Below are positions 8,851 through 16,552 of a stretch of 64,000 nucleotides of DNA, piece after piece. The stretch is from CAVPOO01 sp963707015. Its GTDB lineage: Bacteria; Pseudomonadota; Gammaproteobacteria; Thiohalobacterales; Thiohalobacteraceae. The position numbers and the translations under genes were made by a program. Each line of letters starts with the position of its first letter. Position 1 is the first letter of the stretch. The notes under the pieces were generated by a model. The model had not been told where the DNA came from and ran no database searches. It saw only the letters and a program-made list of their open reading frames with translations. The stretch is taken from assembly GCA_963707015.1 (NCBI GenBank), contig CAVPOO010000007.1:1-64000 (forward strand), written 5' to 3'.

Positions 8851-9428
8851 GCTCATTTTTTTCCATCCTCACACTTAAGCCTCGGTCGGCCTGATACTCA
8901 TCCCGATCACAGTTCAAGTGGCTTGGAGAGAAGGTGTTATTCTTGCCTGGTTGCTCGTTGTCCAACGCGCCTGAGCAGTCTTGAGCCCACTTCGGCAGTC
9001 AGGCGATACTTTGGCATCCAGTGTACGAGCGCTTGTCTTTAATGTCTAGAATCTTAGCGTTTTCCTGGCCCTGCCGCCCAGGGCCTTCGCACTACCGGGC
9101 TGCCCCCGGTTGAGGGTGGCGAAGCCGCCCGCTGGGGCGCGCGCAGCGCATAGCTGTGTTGACGCGCCGGCCGTGTACCTCAAGGACCACAGCGCGCGAC
9201 CGGCTGGCTCGCAACCGCATTGCGCTCGAGAATGCAAAGACAGTACGGTCATGCCCTGTTGCCAACCGCCATAGGCTGCGCTATTTTCTCAGCAAATCTG
9301 ACCGAAAGGGCGAGCGCGCAGCGATCGGTTGGCACACGAATCCGCAACGGTCTCTCCTGATTGAGCAAGTCGGCAACCCAAACCGGCTTTGCATGGCAAG
9401 GCGGGACAGGTAAAGGAGCTCCCTGGCT
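8851..9428. other. intergenic region between cytochrome genes
   Basis: No gene was recognised. It should hold the promoters of the leftward six-heme operon and the rightward NapC-type gene. Bases about 9253-9428 resemble the 5' flank of the second NapC copy (about 11825-12001): CTGTTGCCA, GGCTG.GCTAT, GATCGG, TCTC.C, and an AGGAG ribosome site followed by CCCT/CCCTT before the start. This shows that the duplication included non-coding DNA. Confidence 0.6.
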
Positions 9429-10067
9429 ATGGCGAATGAAACAGGCCCCAACGAAAAGCCGGGGTGGCGGCGGCGTCTCTGGCATCGCCCCAAGAGTAAA
9501 TGGTTGCTGGGTATTCCGCTGGGCGGCTTCGCGATGTTCGCCGTCGGCTCCAGCTTCATCATCGGGTCACAGGTCGCGATCCATTACACCGGAACCAACG
9601 AGTTCTGTGGTACCGCCTGCCACTCGCACGCCGAGTTCATCGACCCCGAATGGAAAGACTCCCCTCACTACAAGAACCCGGCCGGGATGCAGGCGGGCTG
9701 CCATGACTGCCACATCCCGCATGAGTACCCCGACCTGCTCTTCGTCAAGGCCAAGTCGGGCATACTCGACACGTACGGCGAGTTCGTCACGCGCGTCATC
9801 AGCACCCGGGAGAAGTTCGAGGCCAACCGCGCCCGCCTCGCCGAGGAGGTGTGGGCATACATGAAGTCAAATGACTCGCGCGAATGCCGCAGTTGCCATA
9901 AGGACGAACATTTTATTCTGGCGAACCAGAAAAAGGAGGCGGCGAAGGCCCACGTGGAAGGCCCCAAAGAGGGCAAGACCTGCATTGACTGCCACAAGGG
10001 GATCGCGCACAAAACCCCGGATGAAGTCGCAGAGGAGGAGCGGCCCGGCCCCTCGGATGAGCCGTAG
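9429..10067 (+). CDS. NapC/NirT-family tetraheme cytochrome (membrane quinol dehydrogenase), copy 1
   Basis: The 212-residue product has a single N-terminal membrane anchor (about residues 24-50) and four heme sites: CGTACH (a CXXXCH motif) in FCGTACHSH, then CHDCH, CRSCH and CIDCH. The layout is that of NapC/NirT/CymA proteins, which are anchored in the inner membrane and exchange electrons between quinones and periplasmic cytochromes. An AGGAG site lies upstream of the ATG. It is divergent from the six-heme gene at 7812-8534 and about 85% identical to the copy at 12002-12625, with differences concentrated at the C-terminus. It probably feeds or drains the MtrAB conduit through the six-heme proteins; that is inference from position. 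Confidence 0.9.
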   Translation: MANETGPNEKPGWRRRLWHRPKSKWLLGIPLGGFAMFAVGSSFIIGSQVAIHYTGTNEFCGTACHSHAEFIDPEWKDSPHYKNPAGMQAGCHDCHIPHEYPDLLFVKAKSGILDTYGEFVTRVISTREKFEANRARLAEEVWAYMKSNDSRECRSCHKDEHFILANQKKEAAKAHVEGPKEGKTCIDCHKGIAHKTPDEVAEEERPGPSDEP

Positions 10068-10205
10068 GCATAGCGCGCAGCGGCTGACAAACGCTAACCG
10101 CCGCGCAGACGGCCTGCCTCGGCTGCAATTTTGCTTGTGTTTGGCAAGCGCAACCTTTAACGTTTATTCAGCACCGTTTAACGATTATTTAAGAGGAGCC
10201 CGCGT

Positions 10206-10634
10206 ATGTTTTCGCTACTGGGTTTGACAGCATCCGGTAATGGTGAGCGAATCCTGCGCTCGCATCGCAGGCAGTCGATTCATTGGGTCGCGCCAGTGGT
10301 CTGTGCATTCAGTCTGGTCGGGGTTCCGGCCGTCCACGCGCAGTGGCTGGACGGACACAACCTGCTGCGGATATGCTCACCAAGCGGTGATGAACGCGTG
10401 TTCCAGCCGGGTCTTTGCTCAGGTTACCTGATGGGCGTCGTGGATGCGGCAGACGGATACCAGCAGGCGGGGCTGTCCAAGAAGCCTGCCTTCTGCATGC
10501 CCGTGGACGTGCCCGAGGCTAAAATCAAGGATGTAGTGGTCAACTATCTTGCAGATCATCCCAAACGCTGCGACAGCGATGCGGCAATGCTGGCCATCGA
10601 GGCCTTGGAAAAGGCCTATCCCTGCAAGAAGTAA
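10206..10634 (+). CDS. exported Rap1a/Tai-family protein
   Basis: This 142-residue protein has a hydrophobic export segment ending near VHA-Q (residue about 47). The mature part matches the Rap1a/Tai pattern: an early Cys (LLRICS), LCSGYLMGVVDA, FCMPVDVP, VVNYLADHP and the end EKAYPCKK, with the four to six Cys expected to form disulfides. Family members include immunity proteins of type VI effectors, but many are unlinked to toxins, and no effector gene is nearby. An AAGAGGAG site lies 7 bases before the start. It sits 139 bp after the first NapC copy, within the duplicated cytochrome region. The role here is unknown. Confidence 0.7.
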   Translation: MFSLLGLTASGNGERILRSHRRQSIHWVAPVVCAFSLVGVPAVHAQWLDGHNLLRICSPSGDERVFQPGLCSGYLMGVVDAADGYQQAGLSKKPAFCMPVDVPEAKIKDVVVNYLADHPKRCDSDAAMLAIEALEKAYPCKK

Positions 10635-10852
10635 ATCAAATCGCCTTTACGGAGTGATGCGAGGCGATGCGGGCTCATCGGCCTCGCTACTTGCCGCGAT
10701 GCAGCGCGTCACTCAACCTGGACCTCAGCCAACCCCGGCCGCAGCGCCGCAACCCGACCGCAGATGGCTGAACGATTCGCATAACAAGCCGCAACGAACA
10801 GCTGCACCAACCGCCCGCCCCGACAGCCAGCGCAAGCATCACGTTGGGACGC

Positions 10853-11602
10853 TTATTCTGCTTCTGCGTTAGCGTTGCTGCCCGCCAGTGTTTCCTTCTC
10901 CGGAATCAACTGGTGCACATCATGGCAAGTCCAGCAGCTCAGCTTGTCAAAGTTGATCGCCTTGTCTTCAAAACGCGGGTGTTCCTTTCTTGCCTTCTCG
11001 TGGCAGGCGTAACAAGCTTCAGCCTGCTTCTGTTTGTCCTTCACAGGGTCCTCGGCAGCGTGCATCTGGTGGCAAGCTGAACAGGCGACGCGTTGTTTAG
11101 TGCCATCTTTCGCCTCCATAACGGCGATGGCGTGCGTGCTGCCTTCCCATTCCATCCCTTCGACCTCGCCCAGCTTTTCCGCGTGACAGCGGTCCAGGCA
11201 GGTCTCGGATTGCTGCATTGCGGAGGTCGCCGCGTCCTTGCCGTAGTCGATCATCCCCGGGCGGTGCTTGCCGCGTCGCAATCGCGTCACGTGCTGGCTT
11301 CCCGGCCCATGGCAGGACTCGCAACCCTGTTTGGCGAATGGCGTATGCGGGTCGTCTTTCTTGCCATGCGGGGTTTTCGATATCACCCGCATTCTGTCCA
11401 CGTTATGACACAACAGACAGGCGTCAATGCCATCGTCGGTGAACTGGGCTGTCTGCTGCGTGTCTCCCGGGTCCTGATCCGCAGGTTCTCCCGCGGAGGT
11501 TTGCGCGAGCAAGAACAAGCTCATAAACAGTCCAACCGTACAGGGCAGAGTCTCTTTGAAGACCCTTGCCCTGGACGCAAGACCCTCGGCTCGCTTTTTC
11601 AT
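10853..11602 (-). CDS. periplasmic six-heme cytochrome related to half of MtrA, copy 2
   Basis: This 249-residue paralogue of the protein at 7812-8534 has a signal peptide and six heme sites in the same order: CLLCH, CESCH, CLDRCH, CSACH, CYACH, CWTCH. Again the third site is CXXXCH, so this motif is conserved between the copies and is not a sequencing slip. Conserved blocks include SKTPHGKKDDPHTP, CESCHGPGS, HPRFE and CHDVHQLIPEKE. The start is supported by a strong GGGAGGAAGG site. The gene is divergent from the second NapC-type gene (399 bp apart), repeating the arrangement of copy 1. It is probably a periplasmic electron shuttle with its own regulation. Confidence 0.85.
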   Translation of the reverse strand: MKKRAEGLASRARVFKETLPCTVGLFMSLFLLAQTSAGEPADQDPGDTQQTAQFTDDGIDACLLCHNVDRMRVISKTPHGKKDDPHTPFAKQGCESCHGPGSQHVTRLRRGKHRPGMIDYGKDAATSAMQQSETCLDRCHAEKLGEVEGMEWEGSTHAIAVMEAKDGTKQRVACSACHQMHAAEDPVKDKQKQAEACYACHEKARKEHPRFEDKAINFDKLSCWTCHDVHQLIPEKETLAGSNANAEAE

Positions 11603-12001
11603 AAGCGCCTTCCTCCCGACATCGTAGACTCAGTTTAGCACTCACCACTGGCTGCCGCATTACGCCGGCACGCCGGCCACTGCCCGGTGTTTCGGTGCCA
11701 GGCTGAAGACTTCCAGCCGGGGCGCAGCTGTACCGCATCCATCGCCTGGGTCTGATAAAGTAAGGCCAGGCTCGAAGATGGGACGTTGATGGCGGATGCT
11801 TCCGTCATGTCAGGCCAGCCGTTGCGCTGTTGCCACCCGTAACGGGCTGGGCTATGTTAATCGTCTTGGTCTGCGCGGTTCCGGCAGAGCATTGATCGGC
11901 ATTCGAATCTGAAGCGATTTCTCCCGGGGGATTGGGTCGACCAAGCCGCCACGTATGGTCTGGCTGGCGGGAGAAACCAGGCAAAAAGGAGTCCCTTGGC
12001 A
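11603..12001. other. divergent intergenic region of the second cytochrome pair
   Basis: No gene was seen. It must contain the promoters for the leftward six-heme gene and the rightward NapC copy. The right half (about 11825-12001) is related to the 5' flank of the first NapC copy at about 9253-9428. Confidence 0.6.
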
Positions 12002-12625
12002 ATGGCGAATGAAGCAGGCCCCAACGGCAAGCCGGGGTGGTGGCAACGCCTCTGGCATCGCCCCAAGAGTAAATGGTTGCTGGGCATTCCGCTGGGCGGC
12101 TTCGCCATGTTCGCCGTCGGCTCCAGCTTCATCATCGGGTCACAGGTCGCGATTCACTACACCGGAACCAATGAGTTCTGTGGCACTGCCTGCCACTCGC
12201 ATGCCGAGTTCATCGACCCCGAATGGAAGAACTCACCGCATTACAAGAACACAGTGGGGGTACAGGCGGGCTGCCATGACTGCCACATCCCGCGTCAGTA
12301 TCCCGACCTGCTCTTCGTCAAGACCAAGTCGGGCATTCTCGACACGTACGGCGAGTTCGTCACGCGCGTCATCAGCACCCGGGAGAAGTTCGAGGCCAAC
12401 CGCGCCCGCCTCGCCGAGGAGGTCTGGGCGTACATGAAGTCGAATGACTCGCGCGAGTGCCGTGCCTGCCATAAACCCGAAAAGTTTGCCTTGGCGAAGC
12501 AGACAGAAAAAGGCAGACAAGACCATATCAATGGCCCCAAAGAGGGCAAGACCTGTATCGACTGCCACAAGGGGATCGCGCACAAAACCCCGGATGAAGT
12601 GGCAGAAATGACGCCACTGCAATAA
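12002..12625 (+). CDS. NapC/NirT-family tetraheme cytochrome (membrane quinol dehydrogenase), copy 2
   Basis: The 207-residue product is nearly identical to the protein at 9429-10067 through residue about 150, then diverges (KPEKFALAKQTEK in place of KDEHFILANQKKE). It has the same membrane anchor and heme set: CGTACH, CHDCH, CRACH, CIDCH. The ATG at 12002 is chosen because it aligns with copy 1 (MANE.GPN) and has AGGAG 10 bases upstream; a TTG two codons earlier is less likely. It is divergent from the second six-heme gene. The strong conservation of the heme core suggests recent duplication or gene conversion. Confidence 0.9.
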   Translation: MANEAGPNGKPGWWQRLWHRPKSKWLLGIPLGGFAMFAVGSSFIIGSQVAIHYTGTNEFCGTACHSHAEFIDPEWKNSPHYKNTVGVQAGCHDCHIPRQYPDLLFVKTKSGILDTYGEFVTRVISTREKFEANRARLAEEVWAYMKSNDSRECRACHKPEKFALAKQTEKGRQDHINGPKEGKTCIDCHKGIAHKTPDEVAEMTPLQ

Positions 12626-12749
12626 GCCGCAACCTCGAGGGCAGTTTGTTGCTATACTTTTGCGGCGTAGCTCCGCGCAGTTCTGCCTGCGCAGCCAAGA
12701 CGGTACCTCATATCTCGCCAACCGGATAACATCAGGAGACTTCATAACC

Positions 12750-13874
12750 ATGTTTTCGTCTACAAGAAAGCTGGCTCCGCGCGTGTCGCTGGGCATCGCT
12801 CTGCTGTTCATCGGCTCGAACGGTTGGGCCTTCCCAGGATTGCTGACTAATTTCAACAACACCTATTCGACCACGGGTACACGACTGGACACCTGCGGCA
12901 CCTGCCACTTCGACTTCGATGGTGGAGGAGCGCTGAACCCTTATGGGGCCAACTCGGCCGAAGGCTCGGATCCGGACGGCGACCAGGCAACGAGTATCGT
13001 CGAGATTGGCATGCTCATGATGCCGGGCTACGACTGTAACAACTATATACAGGCACTGAATGCTCCGGCAGACCTGGCAACTTACGTCGATGCAGCCAAT
13101 CCCGGCTGTCTCGTGGCCGCGCCGGCCGCTTCGATTCTACCCGCCAGCCGCTCGGTACAGGTTGGGAACACCGCCACGGCATTTGCGACCATGATTAATC
13201 CGGCCACCGCAACCGCTACCAGCTGCGGCATTACTCCGGTGACCAGTGTACCCGCCAGTTTCTCTTATCAGACCACGGATCCAGCTACAAACGCACTGAC
13301 TGGGACACCGGATACGCCGGTGGATATTGTGGCGGGTGGCGTCCAGAGCTTCGTATTCGCGTTTACACCGACGGCTACGATCCCCTCCACCGACGTGGAG
13401 TTGGCTTTTGACTGCGCGAACAGCGATCCGGCGCCAGTGACAATCGGACTGAATACCCTGCTGTTGTCGGCATCGACTAATCCGGTATCTGACATTGTCG
13501 CCCTGGCGGCCACACCGACAGGAGACGGCATTGTTAACCTGCCAGGTGATACGGGTGCCAATGCATTCGCCGTGGCAACAGTCAATGTCGGCAGCCAGGG
13601 CACGATCACGGCGGCGGCAGACACGGGCAGTGCGACGCTGCCGGTGGTATTGTTCATTTGCGAAACAAATGCTACTACCGGCGCATGTCTGTCACCTCCG
13701 ACCAGCAGTGTCACGACCACGATTGCTGCCGGTGCCACCCCGACGTTCTCGGTGTTTGTGACGGGGACGGGAGCAGTGGCCTTTGACCCGGCGAATAACC
13801 GCATCTTTCTGCGCTTCAGGAATGCCAATGGTGCGACGCGCGGGTCGACAAGCGTGGCAGTGCGAACCTTGTAG
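12750..13874 (+). CDS. secreted monoheme protein with an unassigned C-terminal domain
   Basis: The 374-residue product has a signal peptide ending near GWA-F (residue 27) and one heme site, CGTCH, at Cys49-His53, followed by GGALNPYG and an Asp-rich calcium-loop-like stretch (SDPDGDQATSIVEIG). Residues about 130-374 form a Ser/Thr/Ala-rich beta-type domain that recurs, with very similar sequence, at the C-terminus of the gene product at 60413-63032. Shared blocks include SRSVQVGN.ATAFA, YQTTDPATNALTGTP, IGLNTLLLSAS/VGLNTLLLSAS, GANAFAVATVNVG, ATPTFSVF and RGSTSVAVRT. I do not recognise this domain. The start at 12750 has AGGAG 11 bases upstream. Placement after the NapC copy suggests a periplasmic or surface role in electron transfer, as inference only. 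Confidence 0.7.
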   Translation: MFSSTRKLAPRVSLGIALLFIGSNGWAFPGLLTNFNNTYSTTGTRLDTCGTCHFDFDGGGALNPYGANSAEGSDPDGDQATSIVEIGMLMMPGYDCNNYIQALNAPADLATYVDAANPGCLVAAPAASILPASRSVQVGNTATAFATMINPATATATSCGITPVTSVPASFSYQTTDPATNALTGTPDTPVDIVAGGVQSFVFAFTPTATIPSTDVELAFDCANSDPAPVTIGLNTLLLSASTNPVSDIVALAATPTGDGIVNLPGDTGANAFAVATVNVGSQGTITAAADTGSATLPVVLFICETNATTGACLSPPTSSVTTTIAAGATPTFSVFVTGTGAVAFDPANNRIFLRFRNANGATRGSTSVAVRTL

Positions 13875-14270
13875 TGTCGAGAGCACTGCGTCTGCCGGGA
13901 ACAGCCTGGATGCACATACCCAGGGAAGTACGTGCCTCCGTTCCCGGCCAGTTGCTTGAGTGACAGACAGACTCGAGGGGTCGAAACAGCCGCCTTTCCC
14001 ACAGTTCTGGAGCCGCCTTCGGGCGGCTCCACAAGTTTCCCGCTCGACCGATAAACTGACAAGACGCCGGTTTACTGCCCGTCTGGTCAGGGCTGCACCT
14101 GGCTCGAACGGGCACCGCCCGCTCCAGCGGCGCCCGGGAGCCAAGAGACTCACCTCCGGCAGGCGGAAACCGCGAGACTGATTCGCCCAGTCGTGAACCT
14201 GTCGAGGTTTTTGTACGGCGCCCACCTTTACACTACGCGCCACCCACATATGCCAGGAGGCTGTCAGATC
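13875..14270. other. intergenic region with a strong hairpin
   Basis: No gene was found. The main feature is the GGAGCCGCC-TTCG-GGCGGCTCC hairpin annotated separately. An AGGAGG ribosome site near the right edge belongs to the next gene. Confidence 0.5.
14009..14030 (+). terminator. possible terminator hairpin
   Basis: A perfect 9-bp stem with a stable TTCG tetraloop lies about 135 bp after the monoheme gene. Only a weak T-run follows (ACAAGTTTCC), so it may be a rho-independent terminator with a poor tail or another type of structured RNA end. Confidence 0.4.
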
Positions 14271-14654
14271 ATGGATAATCCTACTGCGCCGGCCGGAATA
14301 CGAACAAAAATTTCCCTGGTTTTTCGACGTATTAGGCTAGCCATCCCTTTCGAAACCTTGAGAATATTGGCGCGCGCGGCCACCCTGCTCGCGACACAAC
14401 CGCTGGTCCAGCCTTCTCCGGGCATAAAATCCGTGAAATCAGGTCTGCGGGGCACCGTGGTTGGCCTGTTTTTTGCCATGGGCATGATGTCCCTGCCGGT
14501 CAGAGCGATCACTCGGACCGCTGACCCGATAAGTCACGGGATTCAGATACCAGGTCAGTCGAGTGGCGCCTTTCCGCCCGTACCGGACGCATTATGGCTA
14601 CTCGGCTTCGTCCTTATCGCCTTGATTATCATAGCGAGACGCCGGTTCAAGTAA
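14271..14654 (+). CDS. short protein with a PEP-CTERM-like C-terminal sorting signal
   Basis: The 127-residue product has an internal hydrophobic segment (about residues 61-77, ending PVRA) that could be a late signal sequence. It ends with FPPVPDALWLLGFVLIALIIIARRRFK, which has the three parts of a PEP-CTERM/VPLPA tail: a Pro-rich motif, a hydrophobic helix and an Arg cluster. Such tails are processed by exosortases during export of surface or matrix proteins; no exosortase gene is in the window. The start is placed at 14271 because AGGAGG lies 13 bases upstream; the frame is open further upstream without a site. No family was recognised for the body. Confidence 0.55.
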   Translation: MDNPTAPAGIRTKISLVFRRIRLAIPFETLRILARAATLLATQPLVQPSPGIKSVKSGLRGTVVGLFFAMGMMSLPVRAITRTADPISHGIQIPGQSSGAFPPVPDALWLLGFVLIALIIIARRRFK

Positions 14655-15014
14655 GCGGCGCGAGGGTCTGCGCGAGGCACTTGGCAAGACCCGGCTCTCG
14701 GAGGCGCGTCATACCGCCAATCACACGAGTCACCCCATCAGGCGGAATCACACACCTGCCCTCAGGGCATTCCAGAAATTCCGGCGAGAGGCATCCCGCG
14801 CCGCCCGCACGTTCCGGCGGTTTTCGTTCATCGGCTTCGCGACACCGTTTTCGTGGCTAGGTGGGGAACTGTGACAGACCTCACAGAGAATCTCCGCAGG
14901 ATAGGACTCAATTGGCGGTGCGGGGCTTGCAGTTTCGAGGTGCTTCCGCGTCACTGCAAGTTCGTGGTTGTGCAACCCTGTAATTCCTTCGTGGCCCATG
15001 AGAGGAGAAGACAG
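14655..15014. other. intergenic region, nothing recognised
   Basis: No frame with plausible coding character was seen on either strand. The right edge carries the AGGAG site of the following 39-residue ORF. Confidence 0.45.
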
Positions 15015-15134
15015 ATGGACAGACACTATGAATCGAAACCGCAGATTGACGCAAGCAAGGTGGTGTCGGGGGTGGTCGTCGCGGTTGCCATGGGCATTGT
15101 GATTCAGGCCTTCCTTCTGTACCTGCTTTCCTGA
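15015..15134 (+). CDS. small single-pass membrane protein (39 aa)
   Basis: The ATG is preceded by GAGAGGAGAAGACAG, giving a good AGGAG at about 8 bases. The short product has a charged N-terminus (MDRHYESKPQIDASK) followed by one hydrophobic helix (VVSGVVVAVAMGIVIQAFLL). It has the form of a small membrane protein or regulator subunit. No homologue is known to me. Support comes from the ribosome site, the clean membrane-helix design and the inverted repeat just downstream. Confidence 0.5.
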   Translation: MDRHYESKPQIDASKVVSGVVVAVAMGIVIQAFLLYLLS

Positions 15135-15167
15135 CAGCTGATGGTGACCCGCGCCCGCGGCTGTGGC

Positions 15168-15192
15168 GTCTTCTGACTGACAGTCAGAAGAC
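15168..15192. terminator. inverted repeat after the small membrane protein gene
   Basis: GTCTTCTGACT and its exact complement AGTCAGAAGAC are separated by GAC, giving an 11-bp perfect stem. It lies 34 bp past the stop codon. There is no T-tract on either side, so termination is uncertain; it could protect a 3' end. Confidence 0.4.
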
Positions 15193-15226
15193 GAAACCTC
15201 ACACGGCACAGGCTGCGCGATTACTT

Positions 15227-15253
15227 AAAGCCACCTTCGGGTGGCTTTACTTT
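15227..15253 (+). terminator. rho-independent terminator-like hairpin
   Basis: The stem AAAGCCACC (15227-15235) pairs with GGTGGCTTT (15239-15247 when the TTCG loop is closed) and is followed by ACTTTGT, a partial T-tract on the plus strand. It lies between the small membrane protein gene and the HIT gene and overlaps the latter's core promoter region. Confidence 0.6.
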
Positions 15254-15254
15254 G

Positions 15255-15260
15255 TATAAT
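15255..15260 (+). promoter_or_regulatory. -10 box (TATAAT) of the HIT gene
   Basis: A consensus TATAAT ends six bases before the ATG at 15267. Transcription would normally start at or next to that ATG, and no ribosome site is visible in CGCGCC, so the message is probably leaderless. No good -35 box is seen. Confidence 0.5.
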
Positions 15261-15266
15261 CGCGCC

Positions 15267-15689
15267 ATGGCTGCACTTCACCCGAAACTCGAAAAAGACT
15301 GCATCAAGATCGGCCGTTTTGACTTGTGTCATCTGTTACTGATGAACGATGCCAACTTCCCCTGGTGCATCCTCGTACCCGACCGCGATGACGTCACCGA
15401 AATCTACCAGCTGGCACCGGCCGACCAGACACTGTTGATGAAAGAGTCCACCCTGCTCTCCCGCTGCATGGTGGAGCTCTTCAGCCCCGACAAGCTCAAT
15501 CTTGCTGCGCTCGGCAATATCGTCCCGCAATTGCACATCCACCATATCGCACGCTTCCGCCACGACCCGGCCTGGCCAGCGCCTGTGTGGGGACATGCCC
15601 CTGCAAAGCCCTATTCCTTTGCCGAGGTCAAACACATGAGGCGGCGCCTCAGCGCCTGCCTGTCCGAATCGCTGCAGGCCCCCGCCTAA
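15267..15689 (+). CDS. HIT-family (histidine triad) protein
   Basis: This 140-residue protein has the HIT signature at QLHIHHIARF (about residues 91-100), followed by the WP.PVWG block typical of a bacterial subfamily of nucleotide hydrolase/transferase-like proteins. The third His of the triad is shifted (HIHH rather than HxHxH), as often seen in this subfamily. The N-terminal FDLCHLLLMNDANFPWCILVPDRDDVTEI is also characteristic. Substrate unknown, probably a nucleotide derivative; cytoplasmic. The ATG at 15267 is preferred; an in-frame upstream ATG lies inside the -10 box. It is followed by tRNA-Arg. Confidence 0.85.
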   Translation: MAALHPKLEKDCIKIGRFDLCHLLLMNDANFPWCILVPDRDDVTEIYQLAPADQTLLMKESTLLSRCMVELFSPDKLNLAALGNIVPQLHIHHIARFRHDPAWPAPVWGHAPAKPYSFAEVKHMRRRLSACLSESLQAPA

Positions 15690-15759
15690 CTGGGCAGGCT
15701 TGCGCTTTCATGGCAAAATACGCCGCGCCCCGTTATCGAGCACTGTCCGTATTTCACCC

Positions 15760-15836
15760 GCCCCGATAGCTCAGCTGGATAGAGCATCCCCCTCCTAAGG
15801 GGAAGGTCAGAGGTTCGAATCCTCTTCGGGGCGCCA
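15760..15836 (+). tRNA. tRNA-Arg (anticodon CCT)
   Basis: A full cloverleaf: acceptor GCCCCGA pairs with TCGGGGC, discriminator G, encoded CCA (15834-15836). The D-arm contains AGCTCAGCTGGAT. The anticodon stem TCCCC/GGGGA encloses CTCCTAA, giving anticodon CCT, which reads the rare codon AGG. The T-arm contains GGTTCGAATC. Confidence 0.95.
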
Positions 15837-16064
15837 TCTTTACAGCACCCGCTGGTTTCATCAGGCGACTGACTCTGTGCACGCAGTCCTGGCACTGCGC
15901 TCGGTTTGGCATTGATCCGAGTGGCCGGAGGCGTGTTTCCGCTTGCCAGGTACTCCGCCTACCGACCCCAGAACGCATGGCACACATCCTGCTTAACAAT
16001 TGATGGGCCCATGAAAGATTTTGATGCTGAACTGGACAGCATTGAGATCGATGGAGGATGCGCA

Positions 16065-16289
16065 ATGAAAACTGTTTCCATGCAGCTGGTCACCGTAGAA
16101 CTCGAGAACGGACATCGCGGCGTGTTCATCGGTGCGCCACTGGTGACCGACGAACGAGCAGATGCGGATTGTCAGGTGGAAGAGGTCTGGTTTTCGGACA
16201 TTCAGGATGTCCCTGATGAAATCTCCCTGACCAGGCTGATCAGGATGCTCCAAGATCAGCTCTGCCGGTGTCTCGCCACCTTGCAGTAG
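16065..16289 (+). CDS. hypothetical acidic protein (74 aa)
   Basis: The start at 16065 has GGAGG seven bases upstream. The product contains VTVELENGHRGVFIGAPLV and an acidic middle (EEVWFSDIQDVPDEISL), ending in a short helix. An earlier in-frame ATG at 16011 lacks a ribosome site. I do not recognise a family. It is flanked by tRNA-Arg and, on the opposite strand, msrA. Confidence 0.5.
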   Translation: MKTVSMQLVTVELENGHRGVFIGAPLVTDERADADCQVEEVWFSDIQDVPDEISLTRLIRMLQDQLCRCLATLQ

Positions 16290-16552
16290 ACCTTGTCAGC
16301 GATCTGACGGGATTTGCAGCCCCGACCGTCGGCATGAGGCAGAGGCCTCTCGTGGCCCCGGATTCCCGGCCCGCGGGTCCTAAATGCGAATTCGTCTTGA
16401 GACGCATCAGGGCAAGCAGCTTTGCATGGCCGGACCGCTGGCAGCAGGTACCGGCGCGCTCGCTGTTCCCTCCTCCGGCAGATTCGCAGTCACCTGCAGC
16501 ATAATCGGCCGCGTCTGGTCCGGCCCAGCATGCGGGCGCAGCCGTGGCACAA

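Noticed and set aside
10206..10634. Interpretation of the Rap1a/Tai protein as part of a type VI toxin-immunity pair
   Set aside because: No effector, VgrG, Hcp or PAAR gene lies nearby; the neighbourhood is entirely electron transfer.
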